Assembly: GCF_018603905.1 (NCBI RefSeq)
Contig: NZ_JAHFZZ010000013.1
Span: 1 to 64,000, forward strand
Length of the DNA stretch: 64,000 nucleotides
Source: Nonomuraea sp. NEAU-A123
Lineage (GTDB): Bacteria > Actinomycetota > Actinomycetes > Streptosporangiales > Streptosporangiaceae
Reading direction: 5' to 3'
Numbering within the stretch: the first letter of the stretch is position 1; every line of letters begins with the position of its first letter. The notes under the pieces are model-generated. The model was given only the letters and a program-made list of their open reading frames with translations, was not told the DNA's origin and searched no databases. The position numbers were made by a program, and so were the translations under genes. Positions 1 to 8,000 of the stretch are shown here, piece after piece.

Positions 1-276
1 GAGGAGATCTTCGGGCCGGTGCTGTCGGTGCTGACCTTCCGCACCCCGGCCGAGGCCGTCGAGAAGGCCAACAACACGCCGTACGGGCTGTCGGCCGGGG
101 TGTGGACCGAGAAGGGGTCGCGCATCCTGTGGATGGCCGACAAGCTCAGGGCCGGCGTGGTCTGGGCCAACACGTTCAACCGGTTCGACCCGACCGCCCC
201 GTTCGGCGGGTACAAGGAGTCCGGGTACGGCCGCGAAGGCGGCCTCCTCGGGTTGGAGGCCTACCTCGATGTCTGA
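1..276 (+). CDS. Aldehyde dehydrogenase, C-terminal part (5' end outside window)
   Basis: Reading frame 1 is open from the first base and ends at TGA 274-276, so only the last 91 codons are present. The residues EEIFGPVLSVL hold the conserved Glu-x-Phe-Gly-Pro motif of the aldehyde dehydrogenase superfamily, and NTFNRFDPTAPFGGYKESG is the family's C-terminal cofactor and oligomerisation region. The enzyme would oxidise an aldehyde with NAD(P)+. The next gene starts eight bases before this one ends, and a ribose operon follows. In actinomycetes such paired dehydrogenases often lie beside deoC, so acetaldehyde from deoxyribose-phosphate cleavage is a plausible substrate; that is inference, since the upstream gene is not visible. 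Confidence 0.9.
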   Translation, partial: EEIFGPVLSVLTFRTPAEAVEKANNTPYGLSAGVWTEKGSRILWMADKLRAGVVWANTFNRFDPTAPFGGYKESGYGREGGLLGLEAYLDV

Positions 277-1129
277 TCAGCGACTGGCCATCCGCAAGAC
301 CTACAAGTTGTTCATCGGGGGCGCCTTCCCCCGTTCCGAGTCCGGCAGGTCCTACGTCGTGACCGATGCGAAGGGCGACTTCCTCGCCAACGCCGCCCGC
401 GCCTCGCGCAAGGACGCCCGCGAAGCGGTGGTGGCCGCGCGCAAGGCGTTCCCCGGCTGGTCCGGCGCGACCGCCTACAACCGCGGCCAGATTCTCTACC
501 GCGTCGCCGAGCTGCTGGAGGGCCGGCGTGACCAGTTCGTCGCCGACCTCAGGGCCACCGGCCTGTCCAAGGCAGCGGCCACGGCCGAGGTGGACGCCAC
601 CATCGACCGATGGGTCTGGTACGCGGGCTGGTCCGACAAGATCGCCTCGGTACGCGGCACGGCCAACCCGGTGGCGGGGCCGTACTTCAACCTCTCCAGC
701 CCGGAACCGGCCGGAGTCGTCGGCGTGCTGGCCCCCGGGTCCGCGCTGCTCGGGCTGGTCTCAGTGGTCGCCTCGGTGATCGTCACCGGCAACACCTGCG
801 TGGTTGTCGCACCGGAGACCGCGCCACTGTCCTCGATCACCCTGGCCGAGGTGCTGGCCACCTCCGACCTGCCGGGCGGGGTGGTCAACATCCTGACCGG
901 GCGGCAAGCGGAGCTGGCGCCCTGGCTGGCGTCCCACATGGACGTCAACGGCCTGGACCTGACCGGCGTGTCCGACCCCGACCTGGCCCTGAGCTGCGAG
1001 CAGGCGGCCGCCGACAACCTCAAGCGCGTGCTGCGGCCCGCGGACACCGACTGGTCCGCGAGCCCGGGCACCGGCCGGATGACCGTCTTCCTGGAGACCA
1101 AGACCGTCTGGCACCCCCTCGGGGGCTGA
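269..1129 (+). CDS. Half-length aldehyde dehydrogenase family protein lacking the catalytic cysteine
   Basis: This 286-residue protein overlaps the preceding dehydrogenase by eight bases and is probably translationally coupled to it. Residues 15 to about 240 match the N-terminal NAD-binding half of aldehyde dehydrogenases, including a stretch like the Pro-Trp-Asn region (EPAGVVGVLAPGSALLGLV) and LPGGVVNILTG. Full-length enzymes have about 480 residues. Here the catalytic Cys domain is absent and the chain ends in a short tail (FLETKTVWHPLGG). There is no frameshift or remnant downstream, so this appears to be a stable half-enzyme. It may act as a partner subunit of the full dehydrogenase upstream. 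The family is clear; the function is not. Confidence 0.85.
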   Translation: MSDQRLAIRKTYKLFIGGAFPRSESGRSYVVTDAKGDFLANAARASRKDAREAVVAARKAFPGWSGATAYNRGQILYRVAELLEGRRDQFVADLRATGLSKAAATAEVDATIDRWVWYAGWSDKIASVRGTANPVAGPYFNLSSPEPAGVVGVLAPGSALLGLVSVVASVIVTGNTCVVVAPETAPLSSITLAEVLATSDLPGGVVNILTGRQAELAPWLASHMDVNGLDLTGVSDPDLALSCEQAAADNLKRVLRPADTDWSASPGTGRMTVFLETKTVWHPLGG

Positions 1130-1212
1130 CCTCTAACCCAACCGCACAACCCCCAGAGCACGGCGCAGCGCCGTGATCTCAGCACACTCATGCCGAAATC
1201 GGGAGGATCGCG

Positions 1213-2157
1213 ATGGAACCGACTGGTGTTCTCGTCGTCGGGAGCATCACCGCGGACGTCACAGCGTTCAGCCAGCGGCTGCCGCACCGCGGGGAAACAG
1301 TGCTCGGCGACGACTTCACTCTCGTCCTCGGGGGGAAGGGCGCCAACCAGGCCGTGTCCGCCGCCCGAGCGGGGGCGCCGACGTGGATGGTCGGCTGCGT
1401 GGGCCAGGACCCCTTCCGTGACATCGTGCTGTCGGGCCTGGGCTCCCACGGGGTCGAGCTGACGGAGGTCCGCACGGTCGAGGGCCGCACCGGCGTGGCG
1501 CACATCCGGGTGGACGCCTCCGGCGAGAACGACATCGTCATCACGCCGCTCGCGAACGCCTCCCTCGACGTCGAGATGGTCGACGCCAGCATCCGGGCGG
1601 TCGGCGACGCGGCCGGCGTACTCCTGCTCCAGTTGGAGATCCCCGCGCACGTCACCTGCCACGCGGCCGAGGCCGGAGCCGCCGCGGGGCTGACGGTCGT
1701 CCTCGACCCGGCCCCTGCGCAGACCCTGCCCGAGAGCGCGTGGCGGCACATCGACGTGGTGACCCCGAACGAGAGCGAGGCCGCCGCCCTGACCGGGGTG
1801 CCGGTCATCGACCTCGACTCCGCCGGACGGGCGGCGTCCTGGTTCCTCGAGCGCGGGGTCAAGCACGCGCTCATCACGCTCGGTTCGGCGGGTGCTCTGT
1901 CGGTGACCGCCGAGCGGACCCGCCACTTCCCCGCCTACCCGGTGACGCCCGTGGACACCACGGCAGCGGGCGACGCCTTCACCGGCTCCTTCGGCGCGGC
2001 CCTCGCCGCCCGGCTGGACGTCGACGCCGCGATCCAGCGCGGGATGGCCGCGGGCGCGCTCGCGACCACCCGGGCCGGGGCCAGCCCCTCGCTGCCCGAC
2101 CGCACCACCGTGGACACCCTGATCAGCACCTCACCCTTGGAAGGAGCTTCCCGATGA
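1213..2157 (+). CDS. rbsK: Ribokinase (PfkB family)
   Basis: The 314-residue protein phosphorylates D-ribose to ribose 5-phosphate with ATP in the cytoplasm. The N-terminal glycine-rich PfkB signature is GGKGANQAVSAARAG near residue 37. The C-terminal signature is DTTAAGDAFTGSF near residue 248, whose Asp is the catalytic base. The start ATG at 1213 has a good ribosome binding site (GGGAGG at 1201). Its stop overlaps the rbsD start (ATGA). The five rbs genes run in the same direction with overlaps or short gaps, so ribose taken up by RbsABC is anomerised by RbsD and phosphorylated here. Confidence 0.93.
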   Translation: MEPTGVLVVGSITADVTAFSQRLPHRGETVLGDDFTLVLGGKGANQAVSAARAGAPTWMVGCVGQDPFRDIVLSGLGSHGVELTEVRTVEGRTGVAHIRVDASGENDIVITPLANASLDVEMVDASIRAVGDAAGVLLLQLEIPAHVTCHAAEAGAAAGLTVVLDPAPAQTLPESAWRHIDVVTPNESEAAALTGVPVIDLDSAGRAASWFLERGVKHALITLGSAGALSVTAERTRHFPAYPVTPVDTTAAGDAFTGSFGAALAARLDVDAAIQRGMAAGALATTRAGASPSLPDRTTVDTLISTSPLEGASR

Positions 2158-2558
2158 GGCGCAACAACGGAACGCTCAACGCCCAGCTCGCTCGTGTGAT
2201 CTCCGAGGTCGGCCACACCGACCAGCTCATCGTCACCGACGCGGGCCTGCCCATCCCGCCTGGGGTGGAGCGGGTCGACCTCGCCATCAGGGAGAACCTG
2301 CCGCGCTTTCTGGACGTGCTCGACGCCGTCCTGGACGAGGTGCAGGTGGAGGGTGTCCTGCTGGCCGAGGAGATCCGGCAGCACAGTCCCGCGATGCTCG
2401 AGGAGATCCAGGAGCGGTTCGCGCGGCTGAACATCCCTCTGCGGTTCGTCCCGCACACCGAGTTCAAGCAGGCCACCGCCTCGGCGCGGGCGGCCGTCCG
2501 CTCCGGCGAGTTCACCCCGTACGCCAACGTCCTGCTCACCGCGGGCGTCGTGTACTGA
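2154..2558 (+). CDS. rbsD: D-ribose pyranase
   Basis: The 134-residue product matches RbsD, which interconverts the pyranose and furanose forms of ribose before phosphorylation. It begins with the family's NGTLNAQLARVISEVGHTD block, which contains the catalytic His (GHTD), and ends with the conserved ANVLLTAGVVY tail (family ending usually xxGVxF or similar). The length is typical for the family. It starts inside the rbsK stop codon, and rbsA follows after 13 bases with a GGGAGG ribosome binding site. The position between the kinase and the transporter ATPase is characteristic of rbs operons. Confidence 0.93.
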   Translation: MRRNNGTLNAQLARVISEVGHTDQLIVTDAGLPIPPGVERVDLAIRENLPRFLDVLDAVLDEVQVEGVLLAEEIRQHSPAMLEEIQERFARLNIPLRFVPHTEFKQATASARAAVRSGEFTPYANVLLTAGVVY

Positions 2559-2571
2559 TCGGGAGGCAGGC

Positions 2572-4065
2572 ATGCACCTTCAACTCGTCGACGTTCACAA
2601 GTCCTTCGGCGACAACAGCGTGCTCAGGGGAGTCAGCTTCGAGGTCTCCCCCGGCGAGGTCGTCGCGCTCGTCGGGGAGAACGGCGCCGGCAAGTCGACG
2701 CTCACCCGCGTCATCTCCGGAGCCCACCAGCCCGACGCCGGCCGGCTCCTGATCGACGGCGTCCCGGCGGCCTTCAAGGACCCGCAGTCGGCCATGGCCC
2801 GCGGCATCGAGGTCATCTACCAGGAGTTCCAGCAGAACCTGTTCCCGCACCTCACCGTCGCGGAGAACATGTACGTGCTCGACCGCGAACGCCGCTTCGG
2901 GAACCTGTTCGTCTCCAAGCAGCGGATGGCCGAGGCGGCGGGGACGGCACTGCGGCGGCTGGGCATGGAGATCGACGTCCACCGGCCCGTCGGAGATCTC
3001 GGCGTCGCCGAGCGCCAGATGGTCGAGATCGCCAAGGCCATGACGCACGACCTCAGCCTCCTGATCCTCGACGAACCCACCGCGGCCCTCGACGAGCGGG
3101 AGTCCGAGCAGCTGTTCGCCCAGGTCCGCGGGCTGCGCGCGGCCGGCGTGTCGGTGATCTACATCAGCCACCGGCTGGACGAGGTCTTCCAGCTGGCCGA
3201 CCGGATCGTCGTGCTGCGCGACGGCCGCGTCACCCTGGACGCGCCGCGCGGCGAGCTCGACCCGGACAGGGTGGTCACGGCCATGGTGGGCGACACCGTG
3301 GACGACTTCTACCCGAAGGAGCGCAACGCCACCAACCAGGTCGTGCTGGAGGTCCGGGGCGCCCGCCACGCCGACTTCCACGATGTCGACCTGCGCGTCC
3401 ACGCCGGTGAGGTGCTCGGCATCGGCGGGGTCGTCGGCTGCGGGCGCAGTTCCCTGCTGCGGGCGCTGTTCGGCCTGCGACCGCTGGCCGGCGGGTCCGT
3501 GAGCGTCGCCGGTACGCCGGTACGCGTCCGCGACGTACGAGACGCGATCGACAGCCGGATCGCCTACCTGTCACCGGACCGGCAGGCCGAAGGGCTGTGC
3601 ATGAGCCTTTCGGTGGAGGCGAACGTGTCCCTCGCCTCGCTACGGGACTACAGCCCGGCCGGCAACGTCGTCCGGCGGGCCAAGGAGCGCGCGGCGACCG
3701 GCCAGGTGATCTCCGACCTGCGGGTCCGCACCGCCTCCCCGGCTGCCGCCGTCGGGTCGCTGTCCGGCGGGAACCAGCAGAAGGCGCTGTTCGCCAAGTG
3801 GGTGATGACCCGGCCGCGGGTGCTGCTCATGGACGAGCCGACCCGCGGCGTCGACGTAGGAGCCAAGACCGAGATCTACCGCATCATCAACAAGCTCACC
3901 GCGGACGGCGTCGCCGTCGTGCTCGTCAGCTCAGATCTGCCGGAACTCGTCGCCATGTCCGACCGCGTGGTCGTCATGCGCGAGGGGCGGCTCGTCGCCG
4001 AACTCGCCGGTGACCGCCTCGACGAGCAGTCCATCCTCAAGCACGCCCTGGTAGGTGCCGTATGA
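2572..4065 (+). CDS. rbsA: Ribose-type sugar ABC transporter, double ATP-binding protein
   Basis: At 497 residues this is the tandem ABC ATPase of a class 2 carbohydrate importer. The first nucleotide-binding domain has Walker A GENGAGKST at 35-43, a VAERQMVEIAKAM signature near 148 and Walker B LLILDEPTAALDE near 162. The second domain has the degenerate Walker A usual for RbsA/MglA (VVGCGRSSLL, near 285), LSGGNQQ near 395 and LLMDEPTRGVDVG. It powers uptake through RbsC. Its stop overlaps the rbsC start by four bases, implying coupled translation. The substrate is called ribose from the adjoining rbsK and rbsD; related pentoses or nucleosides are possible. Confidence 0.93.
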   Translation: MHLQLVDVHKSFGDNSVLRGVSFEVSPGEVVALVGENGAGKSTLTRVISGAHQPDAGRLLIDGVPAAFKDPQSAMARGIEVIYQEFQQNLFPHLTVAENMYVLDRERRFGNLFVSKQRMAEAAGTALRRLGMEIDVHRPVGDLGVAERQMVEIAKAMTHDLSLLILDEPTAALDERESEQLFAQVRGLRAAGVSVIYISHRLDEVFQLADRIVVLRDGRVTLDAPRGELDPDRVVTAMVGDTVDDFYPKERNATNQVVLEVRGARHADFHDVDLRVHAGEVLGIGGVVGCGRSSLLRALFGLRPLAGGSVSVAGTPVRVRDVRDAIDSRIAYLSPDRQAEGLCMSLSVEANVSLASLRDYSPAGNVVRRAKERAATGQVISDLRVRTASPAAAVGSLSGGNQQKALFAKWVMTRPRVLLMDEPTRGVDVGAKTEIYRIINKLTADGVAVVLVSSDLPELVAMSDRVVVMREGRLVAELAGDRLDEQSILKHALVGAV

Positions 4066-5072
4066 CCTCGAAGCTCAAATCCGCCGCGAGCCAGTTGCGT
4101 GCGGTATGGATGCTGCTGCTGGTCGGAATCGTCCTCTCGGTGGCCTCACCGGTCTTCCTCACCCCGACGAACCTGCTCAACGTCGGGCTGGCCACCTCAG
4201 TCGCCGCGCTGCTGGCCGCGGGCCAGACCTACGTCATCATCCTGGCCGAGATCGACCTGTCCGTGGGCGCGGCGCTGGGCTTCTCCTCGGTCATCACCGC
4301 GATGACCCTGCGCGACCACGGCCTGCTGCCCGCGCTCGCCGCGGGGCTCGCCGTCGGCGCGGTCATCGGCCTGGTCAACGGCCTGCTGGTGACGAAGACC
4401 CGGATGCCGTCGTTCATCGCGACCCTGGCCACGATGTCGGTCCTGGCCGGGCTCACCCTGCAGATCACCGCGGGCAACCCGATCGCCGTCACGGACTACG
4501 ACTTCCAGGGCATCGGGCAGGCGCGTTTCGCCGGAATCCCGGTACCCGTGTGGATCATGCTGGTGGTGTTCGGGCTGTTCGGGTTCGTCCTTGCGCGTAC
4601 CCGCTTCGGCCGGTTCGTCTACGCGACCGGCGACAACGCCGAGGCCGCCAGGCTCTCCGGCATCCGCACCCACCGGATCAAGATCCTCGCGTTCGTTATC
4701 AGCGGCGTGCTCGCCGCGACGGCCGGGTTCATCATCACGGCGCGGCTGTCGACGGCCCAGCCGACCGCGGGCAGCGGCCTCGAACTGGCCGCGATCGCCG
4801 CAGTGATCATCGGAGGCACCAGCCTCGCCGGCGGACGCGGCAGCCTGCTCGGAACCCTCGTCGGCGCCCTCGTCCTCGGCGTCATCGACAACGGGATGAA
4901 CCTGCTCGACGTGTCGCCGTTCCTGCAGAACGTCGTCAAGGGCCTGGTCATCCTGCTCGCCGTCTTCCTCGACCGCAACATCGACTCCCTTCGCGCGCTC
5001 GTGACGCGCCGCGACGGGGCCGGCGCGCCGCCCGCGCCCACGCCCGTCGCATCCGAACTAGCCCAACGCTGA
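4062..5072 (+). CDS. rbsC: Ribose-type ABC transporter permease
   Basis: The 336-residue integral membrane protein belongs to the BPD_transp_2 permease family. It has about eight to ten hydrophobic segments, the family motif AEIDLSVGAALGFSS near residue 65, and a conserved GTSLAGGRGSLLGTLVGA loop near 250 that is expected to contact the ATPase. It would form the membrane channel for the sugar. It starts inside the rbsA stop (ATGA), which fixes the start codon. The stop codon lies inside a 25-bp tandem duplication (5053-5102). Confidence 0.93.
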   Translation: MTSKLKSAASQLRAVWMLLLVGIVLSVASPVFLTPTNLLNVGLATSVAALLAAGQTYVIILAEIDLSVGAALGFSSVITAMTLRDHGLLPALAAGLAVGAVIGLVNGLLVTKTRMPSFIATLATMSVLAGLTLQITAGNPIAVTDYDFQGIGQARFAGIPVPVWIMLVVFGLFGFVLARTRFGRFVYATGDNAEAARLSGIRTHRIKILAFVISGVLAATAGFIITARLSTAQPTAGSGLELAAIAAVIIGGTSLAGGRGSLLGTLVGALVLGVIDNGMNLLDVSPFLQNVVKGLVILLAVFLDRNIDSLRALVTRRDGAGAPPAPTPVASELAQR

Positions 5073-5102
5073 ACACCCCGAACTCGCCCAACGCTGAACA
5101 CC
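5053..5102 (+). repeat. 25-bp tandem duplication spanning the rbsC stop codon
   Basis: Bases 5053-5077 and 5078-5102 are two adjacent 25-bp copies that differ at one position (A in copy one, C in copy two). The first copy contains the last rbsC codons and its TGA; the second is a non-coding echo between rbsC and rbsB. The duplication lengthens the spacer before the rbsB ribosome binding site (AAAGGAAA at 5108). Confidence 0.9.
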
Positions 5103-5119
5103 CCCGCAAAGGAAATCCC

Positions 5120-6121
5120 ATGCGCACAACCCGCCTCGCCGTCGTCCTGACAGCCGTCGCCGCCCTCTCCCTGTCCGCGTGCAGCCGCGGCGGTGACGCC
5201 ACCACCGCCTCCCCCGCCGCCGTGTCCGGCAAGAAGGACGCCACCATCATCATGAGCACGCTGAACAACCCGTTCTTCGTCAGCGTCAAAGACGGCGCCC
5301 AGGCCCAGGCCACCAAGTCCGGCATCAAGCTGACCGTCCAGAACGCCGACAACTCCGACGCCACCTTCCTCAACCAGGCGACCACCGCCATCTCCAAGCA
5401 GACCGGAGTCCTCATCCTCGACCCGGTGGGCAGCCAGTCGGCGACCAGCTCCGTCACCCAGGCGAACGCGGGGAACGTTCCCGTGATGGCCTTCGACAGG
5501 AAGCCGACCGGCGGCAACCTCGCCTCCTTCGTCGGCTACGACGCCGTCCAGGCGGGGAAGAACGCCGCTGACGCGCTGGCCAAGGCGATCAACGGCAAGG
5601 GCAAGGTCGTCGAGATCCAGGGCATCCTCGGCACCAACGTCGCCCAGGACCGCAGCAAGGGCTTCGAGCAGCAGATCGCCACCTACAAGGACATCACCGT
5701 CGTCGCCAAGCAGGCGGCCAACTTCGACCGCTCGAAGGCGCTCGACGTGATGACCAACGTCCTCCAGGCCAACCCCGACATCGACGGCGTGTACGCCGCC
5801 AACGACGAGATGGCCATGGGCGTGCTCTCCGCGTTGAAGGCCCGCAGCCTCGTCGGAAAGGTGCAGCTGGTCGGCAACGACGGCATCGCGGACGCCCTCG
5901 CCGCCGTCGAGAGCGGAGAGATGTACGCCACGAACGCCGAGTCGCCCTACGCACTGGGTCAGAAGGTGGTCTCACTCGCCGGTGACATCCTCGCCGGGAA
6001 GAAGGTGCAGGCCGACGAGGTGCTCGAAGGCAAGCTGGTCACCAAGGACTCGGTCAAGGACTACGCGAAGTACCTCCTCGAGCTCGGCGACACGTCCGGC
6101 GTCCCGTCCTCGCTCCGCTGA
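5120..6121 (+). CDS. rbsB: Ribose-type substrate-binding lipoprotein
   Basis: The 333-residue protein is the extracellular sugar-binding component of the ABC importer. The start at ATG 5120 is preceded by AAAGGAAA and gives a clean lipoprotein signal with lipobox LSAC (Cys at residue 21); the same frame is open further upstream, but that extension reads through rbsC out of frame and is not real. The mature part has the type I periplasmic-binding fold (STLNNPFFVSVKDGA, then YAANDEMAMGVLSAL near 220). Low-complexity Ala/Ser/Thr follows the lipid anchor as a linker. It is the last gene of the rbs operon. Confidence 0.93.
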   Translation: MRTTRLAVVLTAVAALSLSACSRGGDATTASPAAVSGKKDATIIMSTLNNPFFVSVKDGAQAQATKSGIKLTVQNADNSDATFLNQATTAISKQTGVLILDPVGSQSATSSVTQANAGNVPVMAFDRKPTGGNLASFVGYDAVQAGKNAADALAKAINGKGKVVEIQGILGTNVAQDRSKGFEQQIATYKDITVVAKQAANFDRSKALDVMTNVLQANPDIDGVYAANDEMAMGVLSALKARSLVGKVQLVGNDGIADALAAVESGEMYATNAESPYALGQKVVSLAGDILAGKKVQADEVLEGKLVTKDSVKDYAKYLLELGDTSGVPSSLR

Positions 6122-6122
6122 A

Positions 6123-6543
6123 TCAGTGGCTTGTCGCCCCTGGGTGGTGCCATGGCAGGATCACGGGTTCGGCCGGGACGTCGCCGTCGAGTAGGCGCGC
6201 CAGCAGGGCGGCCACGTCGAGGGGGATGACGCGTTCGGTGGTGGTTCGCAGCTCGGGCAGAGTCCACCGAGCGGAACAGGACATCATCGTCCCGAACCCA
6301 GTGACCCGAGCTGACGGCCACAACCGGTCCGACAGCGTCAGGACTCACCTGATGCCCAGTCTCCTCGCGCAGCTCACGGGCGGCGGCCGTGGCCAGCGCC
6401 TCGCCCGGCTCGACACCGCCGCCTGGAGTGAACCACGCGTGATCGGGCTTCTTCGTCAGCCCCTGGCCGTAGTACAGCAAGAGGCGGTCGCGATCGTCGA
6501 CGAGCAGGATGCGGGCGGAGGGGCGCAGGATCGCTTCGGGCAT
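6123..6543 (-). pseudogene. Nudix hydrolase gene with internal deletion and frameshift
   Basis: From ATG 6543 the frame encodes MPEAILRPSARILLVDDRD and a complete Nudix box (GGGVEPGEALATAAARELREETG), the Mg-binding motif of nucleoside-diphosphate-X hydrolases. Near 6265 the protein jumps from the ...RDDDVLFR strand to the C-terminal part, which continues in another frame as RWTLPELRTTTERVIPLDV and ends at 6123. In intact relatives roughly 25-30 residues separate these blocks. The gene therefore seems to have lost a segment whose length is not a multiple of three. The original frame runs on into unrelated Arg-rich sequence. Likely non-functional; a sequencing error alone would not explain the missing residues. 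Confidence 0.7.
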
Positions 6544-6725
6544 GATCGCGAGAATAGGCGGACGTCGTGCGGATTCGGTACGAGAACGCCACGACCCCGA
6601 AGCCGACTGATCAGGAGGGTCCCGCAGCCGTTCTCCGAGCCCCGGCCCATCCCGGCAAAGACGGCGGCCCGCCGCATCGCCAAGACGGCCACCCCGATTC
6701 CGTTTCAAGCACGCCACGCTGACGG

Positions 6726-6757
6726 CTACCGATCCCCGGCGAGCCGGGGATCGGTAG
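6726..6757 (-). terminator. Strong hairpin downstream of the small secreted protein gene
   Basis: Bases 6726-6739 and 6744-6757 form a perfect 14-bp inverted repeat with a four-base CGAG loop, beginning six bases past the stop codon of the 6763-6975 gene. There is no clear U-tract, as is common for actinobacterial terminators. Confidence 0.75.
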
Positions 6758-6762
6758 GGGGA

Positions 6763-6975
6763 CTACTTGAGCCAGAGCATGTAGCCGGTGGGCACGTCGG
6801 TGCACTTGTACGCGTTGAAGTTCTCACGCACATACTGCTGACCGGCGTCCACACACGCGTAGCGACTGCCGTAGACCCCGTAGGGCTGCCAACTGGCAGC
6901 CTGGGCGGGCACGCCGAGCCCGATGACCGCCAGGGTGGCGATTCCAGCGCCCGCGAGCGCAGTCCGTACACGCAT
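6763..6975 (-). CDS. Small secreted protein with one cysteine pair
   Basis: The 70-residue product has a classical signal peptide: charged MRVRT, a hydrophobic stretch, and an AQA cleavage site near residue 26. The mature peptide is about 44 residues with two Cys (YACV and YKCTD), suggesting one disulphide. It ends in PTGYMLWLK. A GGGGAG ribosome binding site lies just upstream of ATG 6975, and a strong hairpin follows the stop. The motif PTGYML recurs in the larger secreted protein at 37180-37599, so the two may share a fold. No function recognised. Confidence 0.75.
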   Translation of the reverse strand: MRVRTALAGAGIATLAVIGLGVPAQAASWQPYGVYGSRYACVDAGQQYVRENFNAYKCTDVPTGYMLWLK

Positions 6976-7349
6976 ATTTGACTCCCCTTCACCACTTGGG
7001 ACAATGCACGAAGATCATCGCAGGGTGGGACGAGCCGGGGACTGGATAGATTTATCAAGTGATCTAATCAATATCGTCAGCTCTCGCCCTTGCGGATGAC
7101 CTCTCGCGCATGACAAAAAGGAGGGTGCAGCGCGTCACGCTGGCGGATCGTTCCAACGGCCAGGCGTTGACGATCCGCTCCGCCGAACCGGCCCGCGCTC
7201 CTAGATCACCAGGCGGATCTACGCCCTCGCCGACCTCACCGAGGACGACAAGCAGGCACTCACGGATTCCGCTCATACGGCAGACGACGAGCCGGCTGTC
7301 ACCGAACCGTCGCCTGGTCGAGGCGGAGCAACGACAGACCTGGCTGGAA
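6976..7349. other. Intergenic region with an imperfect dyad and possible gene relic
   Basis: The part next to 6975 should hold the promoter of the small secreted protein. An AT-rich imperfect dyad, GATTTATCA-AG-TGATCTAATC, lies at 7049-7069 and could be an operator. Further right, the + strand stretch 7205-7300 reads ITRRIYALADLTEDDKQALTD after an in-frame stop. It has the composition of real protein but no start codon, so it could be a decayed gene. No intact gene is visible. Confidence 0.4.
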
Positions 7350-8000
7350 CTAGTCTTGGCTCAACGAGGAGTAGGCGGCGACGTTTCGGCTCGTTTCCGG
7401 CAGGGCGCCCAGCTTGTTGACCTCGTTCGCCAGTCCTTCGAGAACCGCGCGCAACTGGACCTGTGTGACCTCCGCGAAAGTACGCAAGTAGGCGATACGG
7501 CGTTCCAGTTCCTCGGCTTCGACCGAATGGACCTCGCCGCTGGAGCGATAGACGTTGACCGCCTGGCTGGCGGCCTCCTCCGCGCGCTGCTGCGACTCCT
7601 GGAGTATCTGCTCGTACTGCTGACGCGCTTGACCTACCAGTCGGCGGGCGTAGTCCTCCGCCTCGGCTATCTGGGCGTCTGCCGTCTGCTGAGCGCGGGA
7701 GAGGAGGTTGACCGCGTCGACGTTGAGCCTGGCCTGCTGCGTGGCGCCCGGGTTGGTGGTGTCGGTGCCGTGGTCCTTGTACCAGTTCTTCAGGCGGTCC
7801 ACCTCAGCGCGCAGCTCGGCCTTCTCCATGTCACTGGCCGTCATGTCCTCGGCCATGCGATACAGGAAGTTACGTACCTCATCTACGTTGAAGCCGCGGC
7901 TTCCGAGCTTGGCGCGTGAGAAGTCCTTGTTCCGTACCCGATCCGGTGTGAGTGGCTGGCGGGCGTTCGACGGGCTCTGTGCCCAGGGCGTCTCTCCCAT
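7350..8000 (-). CDS. DivIVA-domain coiled-coil protein
   Basis: The 216-residue protein begins with a DivIVA-type membrane-targeting region (LTPDRVRNKDFSRAKLGSRG and FNVDEVRNFLYRM, residues 15-47). Long charged and Gln/Ala-rich coiled-coil segments cover about 55-175 (QARQQYEQILQESQQRAEEA). DivIVA proteins bind curved membrane at poles and septa and organise growth or chromosomes. ATG 8000 overlaps the stop of the globin-reductase gene (GTGATGG); a GTG one codon earlier is an alternative. It is the third gene of a haemoglobin operon, an unusual setting. It is probably a DivIVA-like accessory rather than the essential Wag31, since no division genes lie nearby. Confidence 0.85.
   Translation of the reverse strand: MGETPWAQSPSNARQPLTPDRVRNKDFSRAKLGSRGFNVDEVRNFLYRMAEDMTASDMEKAELRAEVDRLKNWYKDHGTDTTNPGATQQARLNVDAVNLLSRAQQTADAQIAEAEDYARRLVGQARQQYEQILQESQQRAEEAASQAVNVYRSSGEVHSVEAEELERRIAYLRTFAEVTQVQLRAVLEGLANEVNKLGALPETSRNVAAYSSLSQD

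Noticed and set aside
496..1926. A 476-codon minus-strand ORF antisense to the dehydrogenase and rbsK
   Set aside because: Arg/Gly/Asp-rich composition and no domain; it mirrors two clear genes on the other strand, as expected in high-GC DNA.
4055..5119. Upstream extension of rbsB giving a 688-codon ORF
   Set aside because: The extension reads rbsC out of frame and is Arg/Pro-rich; the lipoprotein signal and ribosome binding site place the start at 5120.
7110..7919. A 269-codon + strand ORF
   Set aside because: It is antisense to the DivIVA-like gene, whose coiled coil is unmistakable.
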